From positions 1-37,447 of the forward strand of contig CAYJJK010000012.1 of the NCBI GenBank assembly GCA_964370445.1: DNA of 37,447 bases, written 5' to 3'. Position 1 is the stretch's first letter. The number at the start of each line of letters is the position of its first letter. Shown piece after piece: positions 1-7,562 of the stretch. The stretch comes from JAAYCI01 sp964370445 (GTDB lineage Bacteria > Bacillota > Clostridia > Oscillospirales > Ruminococcaceae). The notes beneath the pieces were generated by a model. That model saw nothing but the letters and a program-made list of their open reading frames with translations. It ran no database searches and was not told the origin of the DNA. The translations under genes were made by a program, and so were the position numbers.

Positions 1-201
1 CAAAATGGGTTCGATATTACAATGAAGTGCGGCCCCACAGTGCGCTTGGAGGAAGGCCTCCTGCGCCACAAAGTATCGTAGCGATACCGGCCTAAAAACG
101 AGTAAGCGGCAACCTCCGTTTCGCTACGCTCCACTTCGGTTGCCGCTCAAGGGAAGGTTCTATACTAACATTGTGATTGGTACAAAAAACGGGGGGCAGC
201 G
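1..201. repeat. GC-rich palindromic flank left of the insertion sequence
   Basis: No gene is seen here. The stretch carries three successive GC-rich hairpins that stand out against the AT-rich surroundings. One spans about 40-69, with arms GTGCGC and GCGCCAC around an inner GGAGG/CCTCC stem. One spans 73-87 (GTATCG-tag-CGATAC). One spans 106-146 (GCGGCAACC / GGTTGCCGC) with a loop containing TTCGCTACGCTCC. The third loop resembles that of the palindrome inside the neighbouring IS at 1492-1550: both contain GCTACGC. The stretch could be part of a dispersed palindromic intergenic repeat family or the end of a larger element cut by the window edge. Confidence 0.5.
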
Positions 202-260
202 AGGCTGTCCCACAAACTGTGTAAATGATATAATCTCCTATAAGCAAAGGAGAAAGAGAA

Positions 261-1475
261 ATGGCGAAACTGAACGAAAAAGAGAAAGCTTTAGTAGATG
301 CACTCGGAAAAGAGTGCCATAGCCCAGAGGAGGCCAGCGAAAAGCTTAAGACTCTCTTTGCGGGGATGCTTGAATCGATGCTGGAAGCAGAGATGGACGA
401 GCACCTTGGCTACGAAAAGCACAATGTACAGGGACACGGCAGTGGGAACAGCCGAAATGGGTACGGACAAAAAACGATGAAAACGCAGTGGGGAGAAGCC
501 GATATCACGGTGCCACGAGACAGAGACAGCTCTTTTGAACCGCAGGCTGTGGAAAAGCGTCAAACACGGACAAACGACATAGAAAGCCGTGTGTTGGCGA
601 TGTATGCCAAAGGCATGAGCACCCGCGACATCGAAGACCATTTGCGAGATATCTACGGAATAGAGGCTTCCAGCAGCCTCATCAGCCGGATAACAGACAA
701 GGTGATGCCGTTGGTGACAGAGTGGCAAAACAGACCGCTGGACGCTGTATATCCGATAGTGTTCCTAGATGGAATTGTATTCAAAGTACGAAAAGATGCA
801 CGCGTCATTAACAAATGCGTATATTCGGTGCTGGGCATCAATATGGACGGACGCAAAGAAATTCTGGGGATGTGGATGAGCGAAAACGAATCGGCTAGTT
901 TTTGGCTTGGCATCTGCAACGAATTGAAAAACCGAGGTGTGTGTGATATACTCATCGCGTGCAGAGACAACCTCAGCGGGTTCTCACAAGCCATAGAAGC
1001 CGCATTTCCGCGCACAGAGCAACAACTGTGTATCATTCATCAAATACGCAACAGCACGAAATATGTGTCCTACAAAGACCTCAAAGCGCTGATGGCTGAT
1101 TTGAAACTGGTGTATGGTGCGGTGAGCGAGGAAGCGGCACTGGCCGCGCTGTGTGATTTCAGCGATACTTGGGGTAAAAAATATCCACAGATAGTGAAAT
1201 CTTGGGAGGCAAACTGGGCGGAACTCAGCACCTATTTTAAATATCCGGGGGAAGTCAGAACGCTTATCTACACAACGAATGCCGTGGAGGGATTCCATCG
1301 GATGCTCCGCAAATACACAAAAACAAAAACCGTATACCCAAACGACGATGCTGTGAGAAAATCTGTGTATTTAGCCATTGGGGAAATCAGCAAAAAATGG
1401 ACAATGCCCATTCGGGATTGGGGTGCAATCATCGGCCAGCTCAGTATCTTTTTTGAAGATAGGATTCCATCCTGA
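261..1475 (+). CDS. IS256-family (Mutator-type) DDE transposase
   Basis: A 404-residue transposase, normal length for the family, that cuts and rejoins the ends of its own IS. The catalytic triad is visible: D170 in YPIVFLDGIVFKVR, D236 in ILIACRDNLSGF, and E343 in YTTNAVEGFHRMLRKY. Between the second Asp and the Glu lies the conserved CIIHQIRNSTKYVSYKD segment (residues 257-273), typical of the family. The N-terminal third is helical and DNA-binding-like, with the characteristic GHGSGNSRNGYGQKT segment at about 58-72. The start ATG follows a good ribosome binding site (AAAGGAGAAAG). The frame is intact from start to TGA, so the enzyme may be active. It stands alone inside the IS, with no passenger gene. 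Confidence 0.95.
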   Translation: MAKLNEKEKALVDALGKECHSPEEASEKLKTLFAGMLESMLEAEMDEHLGYEKHNVQGHGSGNSRNGYGQKTMKTQWGEADITVPRDRDSSFEPQAVEKRQTRTNDIESRVLAMYAKGMSTRDIEDHLRDIYGIEASSSLISRITDKVMPLVTEWQNRPLDAVYPIVFLDGIVFKVRKDARVINKCVYSVLGINMDGRKEILGMWMSENESASFWLGICNELKNRGVCDILIACRDNLSGFSQAIEAAFPRTEQQLCIIHQIRNSTKYVSYKDLKALMADLKLVYGAVSEEAALAALCDFSDTWGKKYPQIVKSWEANWAELSTYFKYPGEVRTLIYTTNAVEGFHRMLRKYTKTKTVYPNDDAVRKSVYLAIGEISKKWTMPIRDWGAIIGQLSIFFEDRIPS

Positions 1476-1491
1476 GCGAAAGCGGCGCGCC

Positions 1492-1550
1492 GCCACAGAT
1501 TTGCCGCCTTCGCTCGGGCTACGCCCTCCCTACGGCGGCAAATCTGTGGC
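1492..1550. repeat. 17-bp perfect palindrome inside the IS right end
   Basis: The arms 1492-1508 (GCCACAGATTTGCCGCC) and 1534-1550 are perfect reverse complements around a 25-nt GC-rich loop containing CTCGGGCTACGCCCTCC. The hairpin begins about 17 nt after the transposase stop codon. It has no T-run, so it is not a classical intrinsic terminator. Its loop resembles that of the hairpin at 106-146. It may stop transcription leaving the IS, or be a separate palindromic repeat carried by it. Confidence 0.7.
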
Positions 1551-1803
1551 AAGCATCATCATTTTGGAGATTGGCGTTTACACACTTTCCGGGACACTCC
1601 CGAATTTTTGTATGTTTCGTGTTAACTGTTTTTGACAATTCCATAAATCGCTTTTAAGAGCTTTATCAATTAAACCTAAATCAAAACAAGCTTGCACTTT
1701 ATGTTCATATCTAATTTTTGTTTTATCAACAATTTTTGTTGCCTTATGAAATGTTAAGATATCTTTTCCGTCGTGATGTAGTTCGCTGACTCGTTTCCTT
1801 CTT

Positions 1804-1941
1804 TTATCCTCTTGGCTTTGCCACATTTCCCTTTTTGTTTCGAAACATCTGCGCATATCGCTTTTCAATTTCCGCCCATGGGATGCTTTCCGCCTGCCCG
1901 AAATCATCAAAGCAGATTTGATTGTCACTGAATTTGTACAA
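1804..1941 (-). pseudogene. Relic of an IS1182/IS5-type transposase N-terminus
   Basis: Reading the minus strand from a TTG at 1941 gives a peptide starting MYKFSDNQICFDDFGQ, then AESIPWAEIEKRYAQMF and RNKKGNVAKPRG, then TAA. This is the N-terminal signature of IS1182/IS5-group transposases (FDDFGQ..., IPWxEIExRYAxxFxNxKGNVAKP). About 15-20 residues are missing between the first two blocks, and the frame stops right after KGNVAKP, so it cannot be functional. A GGAGGG ribosome binding site remains upstream of the TTG. An overlapping 116-codon frame at 1578-1928 runs into the IS256 right end and looks like a chance frame through the relic. Family assignment is from motif memory. Confidence 0.65.
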
Positions 1942-2160
1942 AGGTTTTCCCTCCAAGATGCGTTTTCTGCAAAGGTTTTGCGTGAATTTGGGGATTCTTC
2001 TTGTATTTATTATACAATATCACCTTTGTTTTATACATGGTTTCGTCTGTTTTTGTTTGTTCAGTGGGCATTAATTATGAGATAATGTATTCGTTGTATG
2101 AAAATAAGCATACACTATAAAGTTGAATCTAAGAATAAAGCATTGTATTACGTCCTATTT

Positions 2161-2748
2161 TCAGTGTCCAAAAAAGCAAACTTCTACTTCTAGAATTTCC
2201 CCATCCACTGCATTGATTGTGTAATTGTATTCTGTTCGATCTATATTCCACTCTACTTCATACTCAGCAAAACCGTCATCAATGTCAAATTCCACCCTGA
2301 CCATTGGAATATCACTTTCGGTTATACCGGCGTGCTGTAATGCAGTTGTTTGCGCTATTTCTTCATCAATATAGTCTCTATTTCCTGCTTGTGATGCTGT
2401 GTTGCTTCTTATTTTCATCTCATAGCTATAGCTTAATATTCCACCCGTCTGGGCATCAATTTCATAATCGTATTCTTTGTTGTCACTTATAAATTCAACA
2501 TCATACTCTGCAATGCCATTATCATAATCAATATGACAAGATACAAATGTTGTATCCTCCTCGCTAATATCTGCGTGCTCAAATGCTATTGTTTGTGCTT
2601 CTCCTTCGCCAATAAAGCTGTTATTCGCCTCAGTAGTTGATCCTGTTGGCCTTGCCGCAAATGTTACTGTTCCACCAACCATTGTTAGGGCAATCATTGT
2701 TGTGCAAAGTCCAAAGCTGATTTTTTTTACCATTTTTTTCGTTTTCAT
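2161..2748 (-). CDS. Exported protein with two PepSY domains
   Basis: A 195-residue protein with a clear Sec signal peptide: Lys-rich start MKTKKMVKK, hydrophobic core to about residue 30, probable cleavage near VTFA-AR. The mature part holds two PepSY domains. The first is at about 45-105 (AQTIAFEHADI... GIAEYDVEF...YDYEIDAQTGGIL) and the second at about 123-190 (AQTTALQHAGI...GFAEYEVEW...YNYTINAVDGEIL). PepSY domains act outside the cell, often as inhibitors or partners of peptidases or as companions of sensor kinases. It is the last gene of a minus-strand group (regulator, kinase, PepSY, PepSY), 90 bp after the previous PepSY gene, so it is probably an output or modulator of that system. 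No terminator is obvious at its 3' end. Confidence 0.85.
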   Translation of the reverse strand: MKTKKMVKKISFGLCTTMIALTMVGGTVTFAARPTGSTTEANNSFIGEGEAQTIAFEHADISEEDTTFVSCHIDYDNGIAEYDVEFISDNKEYDYEIDAQTGGILSYSYEMKIRSNTASQAGNRDYIDEEIAQTTALQHAGITESDIPMVRVEFDIDDGFAEYEVEWNIDRTEYNYTINAVDGEILEVEVCFFGH

Positions 2749-2838
2749 AAGATTTTCTCTCTTTCTTTTTTATAAAATTTTATTTTGTTTTTTTAAAAAA
2801 AAAATTTATAAAACCAATAATAAATATCATCGAAAATA

Positions 2839-3213
2839 TTAATTATACTCTATGTCACTTTCCCACACTGTTCCATCTATAGCACTAATTGTGTATTCAT
2901 ATTCCACATGTTCACCTCGCCACTCCACATCATATTCAGCAAAACCATCATCATAATCAAAACTGCACTTTACATGGCCAACAAAATTTGCATCTACGCC
3001 TGCATGATTAATCGCTGTAGCGATTGCCATATCTTTGCCAATGTATTTGGCGTTCTCCCAAATTTTAAAACTTACCGTTCCTCCAATGCCAATTGCAACA
3101 ATCGAAATTAAGGCTATAATCCCGGTTTTTTTTGTAAATATTTTTTTAGTGATGTTTTTTGCTTTTGTAAAAAATTCAGATTTTTTTTTAGCTAATTTTT
3201 CTTTACTATCCAT
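2839..3213 (-). CDS. Membrane-anchored single PepSY-domain protein
   Basis: I choose the ATG at 3213 (MDSKEKLAKKKSEF) because AGGTGGG sits 7-8 nt upstream; an ATG seven codons earlier lacks a site. The 124-residue product has a Lys-rich cytoplasmic N-terminus of about 30 residues, one membrane segment (GIIALISIVAIGIGGTVSF) and an extracytoplasmic PepSY domain (AIATAINHAGV...GFAEYDVEW...YEYTISAIDGTVWE). Its PepSY domain closely resembles those of the next gene, suggesting local duplication. A candidate promoter with an OmpR-type direct repeat (3259-3292) lies directly upstream, inside the 88-bp gap after the kinase gene. The gene may therefore be a regulon member of the adjacent two-component system rather than only its operon partner. 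Confidence 0.82.
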   Translation of the reverse strand: MDSKEKLAKKKSEFFTKAKNITKKIFTKKTGIIALISIVAIGIGGTVSFKIWENAKYIGKDMAIATAINHAGVDANFVGHVKCSFDYDDGFAEYDVEWRGEHVEYEYTISAIDGTVWESDIEYN

Positions 3214-3258
3214 AACGAATTCCCACCTTATCATTTAAAGTAATTGTTCAATAATGAA

Positions 3259-3292
3259 ATTATATAATGTGGAAATTAAAGTAATATTAAAA
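3259..3292 (-). promoter_or_regulatory. Candidate response-regulator-controlled promoter for the PepSY genes
   Basis: On the minus strand a TATAAT box (3264-3259) is preceded by two ATTAAA-type half sites read on the plus strand as ATTAAAG (3275-3281) and ATTAAAA (3286-3292), 11 nt apart. The same half site with the same 11-nt period and a TATAAT box is found before the response regulator gene (5360-5397). OmpR/PhoB-family regulators bind direct repeats of this spacing. Binding is inferred. Confidence 0.45.
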
Positions 3293-3301
3293 CAGTTAAA
3301 T

Positions 3302-4654
3302 TTATTTTGGAAATTTTACAGTAAATAAGCTGCCTTTTTCAATTTCGCTTTCCACTTCAATTTTTGCATGGTGTAACGTTGCAATTTGTGCTACCATTGC
3401 AAGCCCCAGCCCCATGCTTCCATTTTGGCCGGCAGTGCGTGAGGGATCAACTTGATAAAATCGTTGCCAAATATACGCTTGTTGCTCTTTTGAAATCCCA
3501 ATGCCATTGTCTTTTACCGATAGAATGATTTTCGTGTCATTTTCTTCAAGCATAACTTTCACATATCCATTTTCTATCCCATAATGAAATGCATTGTTTA
3601 TCAAATTTGTAAGCAACCGCATAATCATCACATCATCAAATTTTCCGTTAATATTTTGTGGGATGTCATACTGCAATTGTATGCCATTTGGAGCAATGTG
3701 CTTGTATTCTTTACAGATATTTTCCACAAGGTCACTTAAGTTCACCTGTTTCAAATTTGCTTTTTCAATTCCTCTGTCAAGGCGCATCAGATTTAGCAAA
3801 TCGTTTATTAGTCCAGACATTTTAAATGCTTGCCTTTGCACCGTTTCAAGGGCATCTTCCTTGTCTTCCGCTGTTGCATTTTTTCCTATTGCATATTCGC
3901 ATTGTGCCAAAATAACTGCAGCTGGTGTTCTTAACTCGTGAGAAACATCAGAAGTGAATTGTCGCTCTGCTTCAAACGCACCCTCCAGACGCTCAAACAT
4001 GATATCAAATGTATCTGCCAATTTATGCATCTCGGAACTTCCGTGTTTTAAGTCGATTCGCAAAGAGAGGTTTTCGCTTTCACTGATTTCATTCGCCGTC
4101 TTTATAATCTTATCTACTGGACGAAATGCATTCTTGGCAATAAAGTAACACCCCAGTGAGCCTAGAAGAATTAAAACAGGCAGAGAAAATAGAACCATTT
4201 GCATAATACTGTTTGTTGCACTTGCAACTTCGTCCACGGCAATAACACCACGCACCCATATAGGTGATGGATAATCTTCTACCCGAGATAATACATCGTA
4301 GATATAGTAATTTGCTCCATCAATTGTGATTTCTGTTACTTCTTCGTTCTCAAACGTTGCTTCGCGTGCAAATCCCTCAGGAAGATTTCCCGCTATGGGC
4401 TCACCATTTTCAGTATATAGCAATGTATATACGCTCGTTTTAAAAAAATCTATCTCATCTGTTTCGATTTTTCCATCATCAAAATCCAACTCATCTGCAT
4501 TGTCATTCACCACTTCCTTAAGGATTTCTATACTATTTGTCGCAATAATCTCATCACTTAAAGAAAATATAAGAATCACAAAAACCAAAGCCATTATGAA
4601 CATAAGTAATGCTGTCCAAAGGGTAAGTTTAAACTTTGCTGATATTTTCCTCAT
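3302..4654 (-). CDS. Sensor histidine kinase (HAMP-HisKA-HATPase)
   Basis: A 450-residue membrane sensor kinase. TM1 is at about 11-32, an extracytoplasmic sensing loop at about 33-149, TM2 at about 150-172 and a HAMP linker at about 173-225. The HisKA H-box DVSHELRTP carries phospho-acceptor H239. The ATPase domain has the N-box LLTNLINNAFHYG (N354 region), G1 DNGIGIS (382-388), F-box WQRFYQVDPSR and G2 GSMGLGLAMV. All catalytic motifs are intact. The gene overlaps the response regulator by 4 nt (ATGA), so the two are translationally coupled and almost certainly a cognate pair. The acidic sensor loop and the adjacent PepSY proteins point to an envelope signal, but the ligand cannot be read from sequence. 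Confidence 0.93.
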   Translation of the reverse strand: MRKISAKFKLTLWTALLMFIMALVFVILIFSLSDEIIATNSIEILKEVVNDNADELDFDDGKIETDEIDFFKTSVYTLLYTENGEPIAGNLPEGFAREATFENEEVTEITIDGANYYIYDVLSRVEDYPSPIWVRGVIAVDEVASATNSIMQMVLFSLPVLILLGSLGCYFIAKNAFRPVDKIIKTANEISESENLSLRIDLKHGSSEMHKLADTFDIMFERLEGAFEAERQFTSDVSHELRTPAAVILAQCEYAIGKNATAEDKEDALETVQRQAFKMSGLINDLLNLMRLDRGIEKANLKQVNLSDLVENICKEYKHIAPNGIQLQYDIPQNINGKFDDVMIMRLLTNLINNAFHYGIENGYVKVMLEENDTKIILSVKDNGIGISKEQQAYIWQRFYQVDPSRTAGQNGSMGLGLAMVAQIATLHHAKIEVESEIEKGSLFTVKFPK

Positions 4655-5325
4655 AATTCCTCCCTCAACACATAGCCACTGCCCCTTACCGTATGTATTA
4701 ACTTTGTGCTGTAATCACTGTCTATTTTTTTTCTAAGATAGCGAATATATACATCAACCACATTTGTGCCGCCTTCATAATCATGGTTCCATACATGGTT
4801 TTCAATTGCATCTCTTGAAAGCACAATTCCCGTATTATACATCATATACTTCAAAATTTCATATTCTTTTGCCGACAAATGAATGGGATTATCGCCTCGT
4901 ATTACAATGTGAGAGCTTGTATCTAGGGTTAAATCTGCAACGGTTAAAACATTTGTTATCTTGCCCGATTTCTGCCTTGTCATCACACGGATACGTGCCA
5001 TCAACTCCTCTAATGAAAAAGGCTTTATAAGATAATCATTTGCACCCAAATCAAGACCTTTTACCCTGTCGGTTACGGCATCTTTTGCGGTTAAAAAAAT
5101 CACCGGTGTTTCCATACCTTTTGCACGCATTTTAGCAATAACGTCAAACCCGCTTTGTTTTGGCATCATTATATCCAAGATCACAGTGTCATAGTCTGTA
5201 CTTATAATATAATCAAATGCCTGTTCACCGTCAAAGCAACTGTCTACTCCATATCCTTCGGATACCAATTTTTTTGTGATGATTTTATTCATATCTCTTT
5301 CATCTTCAGCAACCAATATTCGCAT
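4651..5325 (-). CDS. OmpR/PhoB-family response regulator
   Basis: A 224-residue two-domain regulator of standard length. The receiver domain (1-115) has the acidic pocket ED at 7-8, phospho-acceptor D51 in VILDIMMP, T79 and K101 in the LIKPF motif. The winged-helix domain (about 125-224) has the recognition-helix region VDVYIRYLRKKID and the C-terminal wing TVRGSGYVL. It is first in the minus-strand order and overlaps the kinase start by 4 nt. Upstream is a TATAAT box with an 11-nt direct repeat covering the -35 region (5379-5397), which suggests positive autoregulation by the phosphorylated protein. Confidence 0.94.
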   Translation of the reverse strand: MRILVAEDERDMNKIITKKLVSEGYGVDSCFDGEQAFDYIISTDYDTVILDIMMPKQSGFDVIAKMRAKGMETPVIFLTAKDAVTDRVKGLDLGANDYLIKPFSLEELMARIRVMTRQKSGKITNVLTVADLTLDTSSHIVIRGDNPIHLSAKEYEILKYMMYNTGIVLSRDAIENHVWNHDYEGGTNVVDVYIRYLRKKIDSDYSTKLIHTVRGSGYVLREEL

Positions 5326-5359
5326 GATTTTTCCTCTCTTTCATACCTTGTTTTCATTT

Positions 5360-5397
5360 ATTATACTATATCACGCATATTAAAATATCATTAAAAT
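5360..5397 (-). promoter_or_regulatory. Promoter with 11-nt-period direct repeat upstream of the response regulator
   Basis: The minus-strand -10 TATAAT is at 5365-5360, with no good -35. In its place are two exact 8-nt direct repeats, ATTAAAAT at 5379-5386 and 5390-5397 (plus-strand reading), with an 11-nt start-to-start period. This is the geometry of tandem OmpR/PhoB-family binding, and it replaces the -35 as in activated promoters. The repeat is seen directly; the binding protein is inferred from its position. Confidence 0.5.
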
Positions 5398-5595
5398 TAT
5401 ATTTATTATGTAAGGGTGTGTTTGCAAATAAAGGATAATGAAAAATGTATGCAATATTTCTGAGTAAATCTTATTTAATGTGCGCAAAGGCATCTTTGCA
5501 ATAAACAATGATGTAAGCTAGGGGATAGGGGAAATCCATAAAGATCAGTTCAGAGTTGTTTTTTAGCAATAAAACATCAACATACATCATAAAAC

Positions 5596-5638
5596 AAAAA
5601 GCAGCCAACTGATTTTGATAATCAGTTGGCTGCTTTTT
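5596..5638. terminator. Strong bidirectional intrinsic terminator
   Basis: A perfect 18-bp stem (5596-5613 with 5621-5638) around a 7-nt loop, with A-run and T-run on either side. It ends the minus-strand aldo/keto reductase transcript. The rest of the gap between 5398 and 5595 shows no gene. Confidence 0.9.
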
Positions 5639-5715
5639 ATGGACAACTTCTGTTGGGTTATCTTAAATACAGGACAAACTTATTTATAATAGTTTTTTTG
5701 GTGCATTTATTGTAT

Positions 5716-6861
5716 TCATGCAAATATTTCTTTCGCTTTTTCCATGTTTTTGCGTACTTTAACGCCAAAGGGACAGTTTGGCTCGCATTTGCCACACATC
5801 ACGCAATCACTTGCATTTGTTTTTAATGAAGTATAGTGCTGACGAACACTTTCGGGAACGGGCTCTTGCTGCAGTGCCAAATCAAGATATTTAGTTACCG
5901 CTGCAATATCAATCTGCGATGGACATGGCTGGCAATGATTACAGTACATACATCTGCCTGTCATAACAACTTCTTTGCCGCTTGTGAAAATATGGGCATA
6001 TTCTCTATCCTTTGGTGATACCTCATAGTACCTTGCAGCTTCTGCCACCTGCTGCGGATTATCACAGCCAACTATGACAACTTTTACTCCGCTGCGATCT
6101 AAACAATATTGTATGCACTGGGGCACACTCATCGCAATACCGAAAGGCGAGCTTTTTTCATTTAACAAGCTACCCGCCCCAAGAGGCTTCATAACCGTGA
6201 TTGCAACACCTAGATTTTCACAAGTATTATATAATGTTTGACGCGCTTCATCTACAACCCAACTACTTTCGCCCATCCCTTTGTATCCCATTAAATTGTC
6301 AATTTCAGTGTCCGCATGTTCTAGGTCATAAGCTGCATTTATGCTAAACATCAGCACATCAATCAAACCACTTTCTACCGCTTTTAGGGCTATTTTAGGA
6401 TTATGAGAACTAAGCCCAATATGGCCAATCACGCCTTTTTCTTTTAGTTCCTTTGCGTATTCGATAATTTCAGTTTCAAACACAGCCTTAAAATCATCTT
6501 CATTGTCAACATAATGGATCATACCAATGTCGATATACCCGGTATCAAGCCTTGTAAGCAAATCTTCAAAGGATGCTTTTGTTTTGGCAATGTCACGGCT
6601 TCTCCCATACTGCTCATCTTCAAATACAGTACATAGATGTCCTTGAATAACAAAATTTTCCCTCTTGCCTCTTATTGCATTTCCTATAATATCCCTTGTT
6701 GGGGCTTGTGGCATGAAAACATCAATAAAGTTCATGCCTACATCTGTTGCCTTATCCATTATTGCCTTTGCTTGTTCTGCCGTTTTACCGTTAAATAACT
6801 CGCCCCCAAGGCCGATTTCAGAAACCTTAATCTGTGTTCTTCCAAGAATTCTATAGTTCAT
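5716..6861 (-). CDS. Aldo/keto reductase with C-terminal 4Fe-4S ferredoxin domain
   Basis: I choose the ATG at 6861 (MNYRILGRTQIKVSEIGLGG), preceded by GGAATGGAGAAAAT; an upstream in-frame ATG gives a 15-residue extension unlike the family. The 381-residue product has an AKR TIM barrel (about 1-285: RTQIKVSEIGLG, IDVFMPQ, the Lys in VMKPLGAGSLL, late barrel VVIVGCDNPQQV). A C-terminal module has Cys motifs CMYCNHCQPCP and CVMCGKCEPNCPFGV, enough for two 4Fe-4S clusters. Ferredoxin-tailed AKRs are common in anaerobic Clostridia and probably pass electrons between NAD(P)H and an unknown carbonyl substrate. It is monocistronic, with its own terminator downstream. Confidence 0.88.
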   Translation of the reverse strand: MNYRILGRTQIKVSEIGLGGELFNGKTAEQAKAIMDKATDVGMNFIDVFMPQAPTRDIIGNAIRGKRENFVIQGHLCTVFEDEQYGRSRDIAKTKASFEDLLTRLDTGYIDIGMIHYVDNEDDFKAVFETEIIEYAKELKEKGVIGHIGLSSHNPKIALKAVESGLIDVLMFSINAAYDLEHADTEIDNLMGYKGMGESSWVVDEARQTLYNTCENLGVAITVMKPLGAGSLLNEKSSPFGIAMSVPQCIQYCLDRSGVKVVIVGCDNPQQVAEAARYYEVSPKDREYAHIFTSGKEVVMTGRCMYCNHCQPCPSQIDIAAVTKYLDLALQQEPVPESVRQHYTSLKTNASDCVMCGKCEPNCPFGVKVRKNMEKAKEIFA

Positions 6862-7441
6862 ATTTTCTCCATTCCTCACTAGTGATAAATGTACCCAAAA
6901 AGGCATAATTGATATTATGGTAAATATTATACTATTGTGAAATTATACAGTCAATACGGCACTTTTTTAACCATTAGTGAAAAAAAGGTAACCATTATAA
7001 ATAGCGAAAAGTATAAAAAAGGCCATCCATTGAGCCTGCAATAAAAATAAATGGTGGGGAAGCTAAGGCTGTGATTATATACCCATTTGCCACTGAAAAA
7101 ATATTTCAATACTTGCTTCATAATGCAAAGAAAATCTTATAAAAAAACTACCAATCAAATACGCGAGCATAAAACCTAGGGTTTTATGTTACATTATAAT
7201 ATAAGAGGGAAGACCATGAAACAAACCAATGTCAATATGAATAATATAAACCATAAAATATTAAATAAAAATTATTGAAATATCGATACCATAGATAGAT
7301 CGTTTTATTTTATTGTTTTTCTTAAAAAAAAGCAATAAATGTCATTTAGCATACTCTCTTAATAGGTGATTATCAATTGAAAAAAATGAAAACAATAGAT
7401 TACAAGCAAATTACAACAATATTACAATGCACAAAAAAATA
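6862..7441. other. Intergenic stretch, no gene supported
   Basis: About 580 bp of very AT-rich DNA between divergent genes. The only frame with a plausible ribosome binding site is a 20-codon one at 7216-7278 (GAGGGA, then ATG; MKQTNVNMNNINHKILNKNY), which is too short and Asn-rich to call. No repeats, RNA genes or terminators were recognised. Confidence 0.5.
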
Positions 7442-7470
7442 TTGTGTTTTTGTGGAAAGTGCACTATACT
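7442..7470 (+). promoter_or_regulatory. Candidate sigma-A-type promoter for the lipoprotein gene
   Basis: TTGTGT (7442-7447), a 17-nt spacer and TATACT (7465-7470) lie about 90 nt before the start codon at 7563. They are the best -35/-10 match in this AT-rich gap. Confidence 0.45.
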
Positions 7471-7562
7471 TATGCATGTCATGTTCCGCAGCTTTTTTTT
7501 AAAGCATAAACTGTGAAATATATTGACAAATCATACATTCAAAAATAATGGAGGTTCTAACA

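Larger units (their letters stand above)
202..1600 (+). mobile_element. IS256-family insertion sequence, apparently complete
   Basis: The element is about 1.4 kb, the usual IS256-family size, with one transposase gene and imperfect terminal inverted repeats. The left end at 202-225 (AGGCTGTCCCACAAACTGTG...) matches the reverse complement of 1577-1600 at about 18 of 24 positions, sharing the blocks TGTCCC, AAA and TGTGTAAA. I do not see a convincing 8-9 bp target duplication directly outside these ends, so the exact boundaries may be off by a few bases or the duplication has decayed. The transposase runs on the plus strand, against the minus-strand genes to its right. A 17-bp palindrome lies between the transposase stop and the right end. 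Confidence 0.85.

Noticed and set aside
1..1600. Composite transposon or cargo region
   Set aside because: Only one IS copy is present and no passenger gene lies inside it.
1578..1928. 116-codon minus-strand frame overlapping the IS right end
   Set aside because: It spans the IS inverted repeat and reads the transposase relic in the wrong frame; the relic's own frame at 1804-1941 gives the recognisable motifs.
7216..7278. 20-codon frame with GAGGGA upstream in an AT-rich gap
   Set aside because: Too short, Asn-rich by base composition, and no neighbour or motif supports it as a gene.
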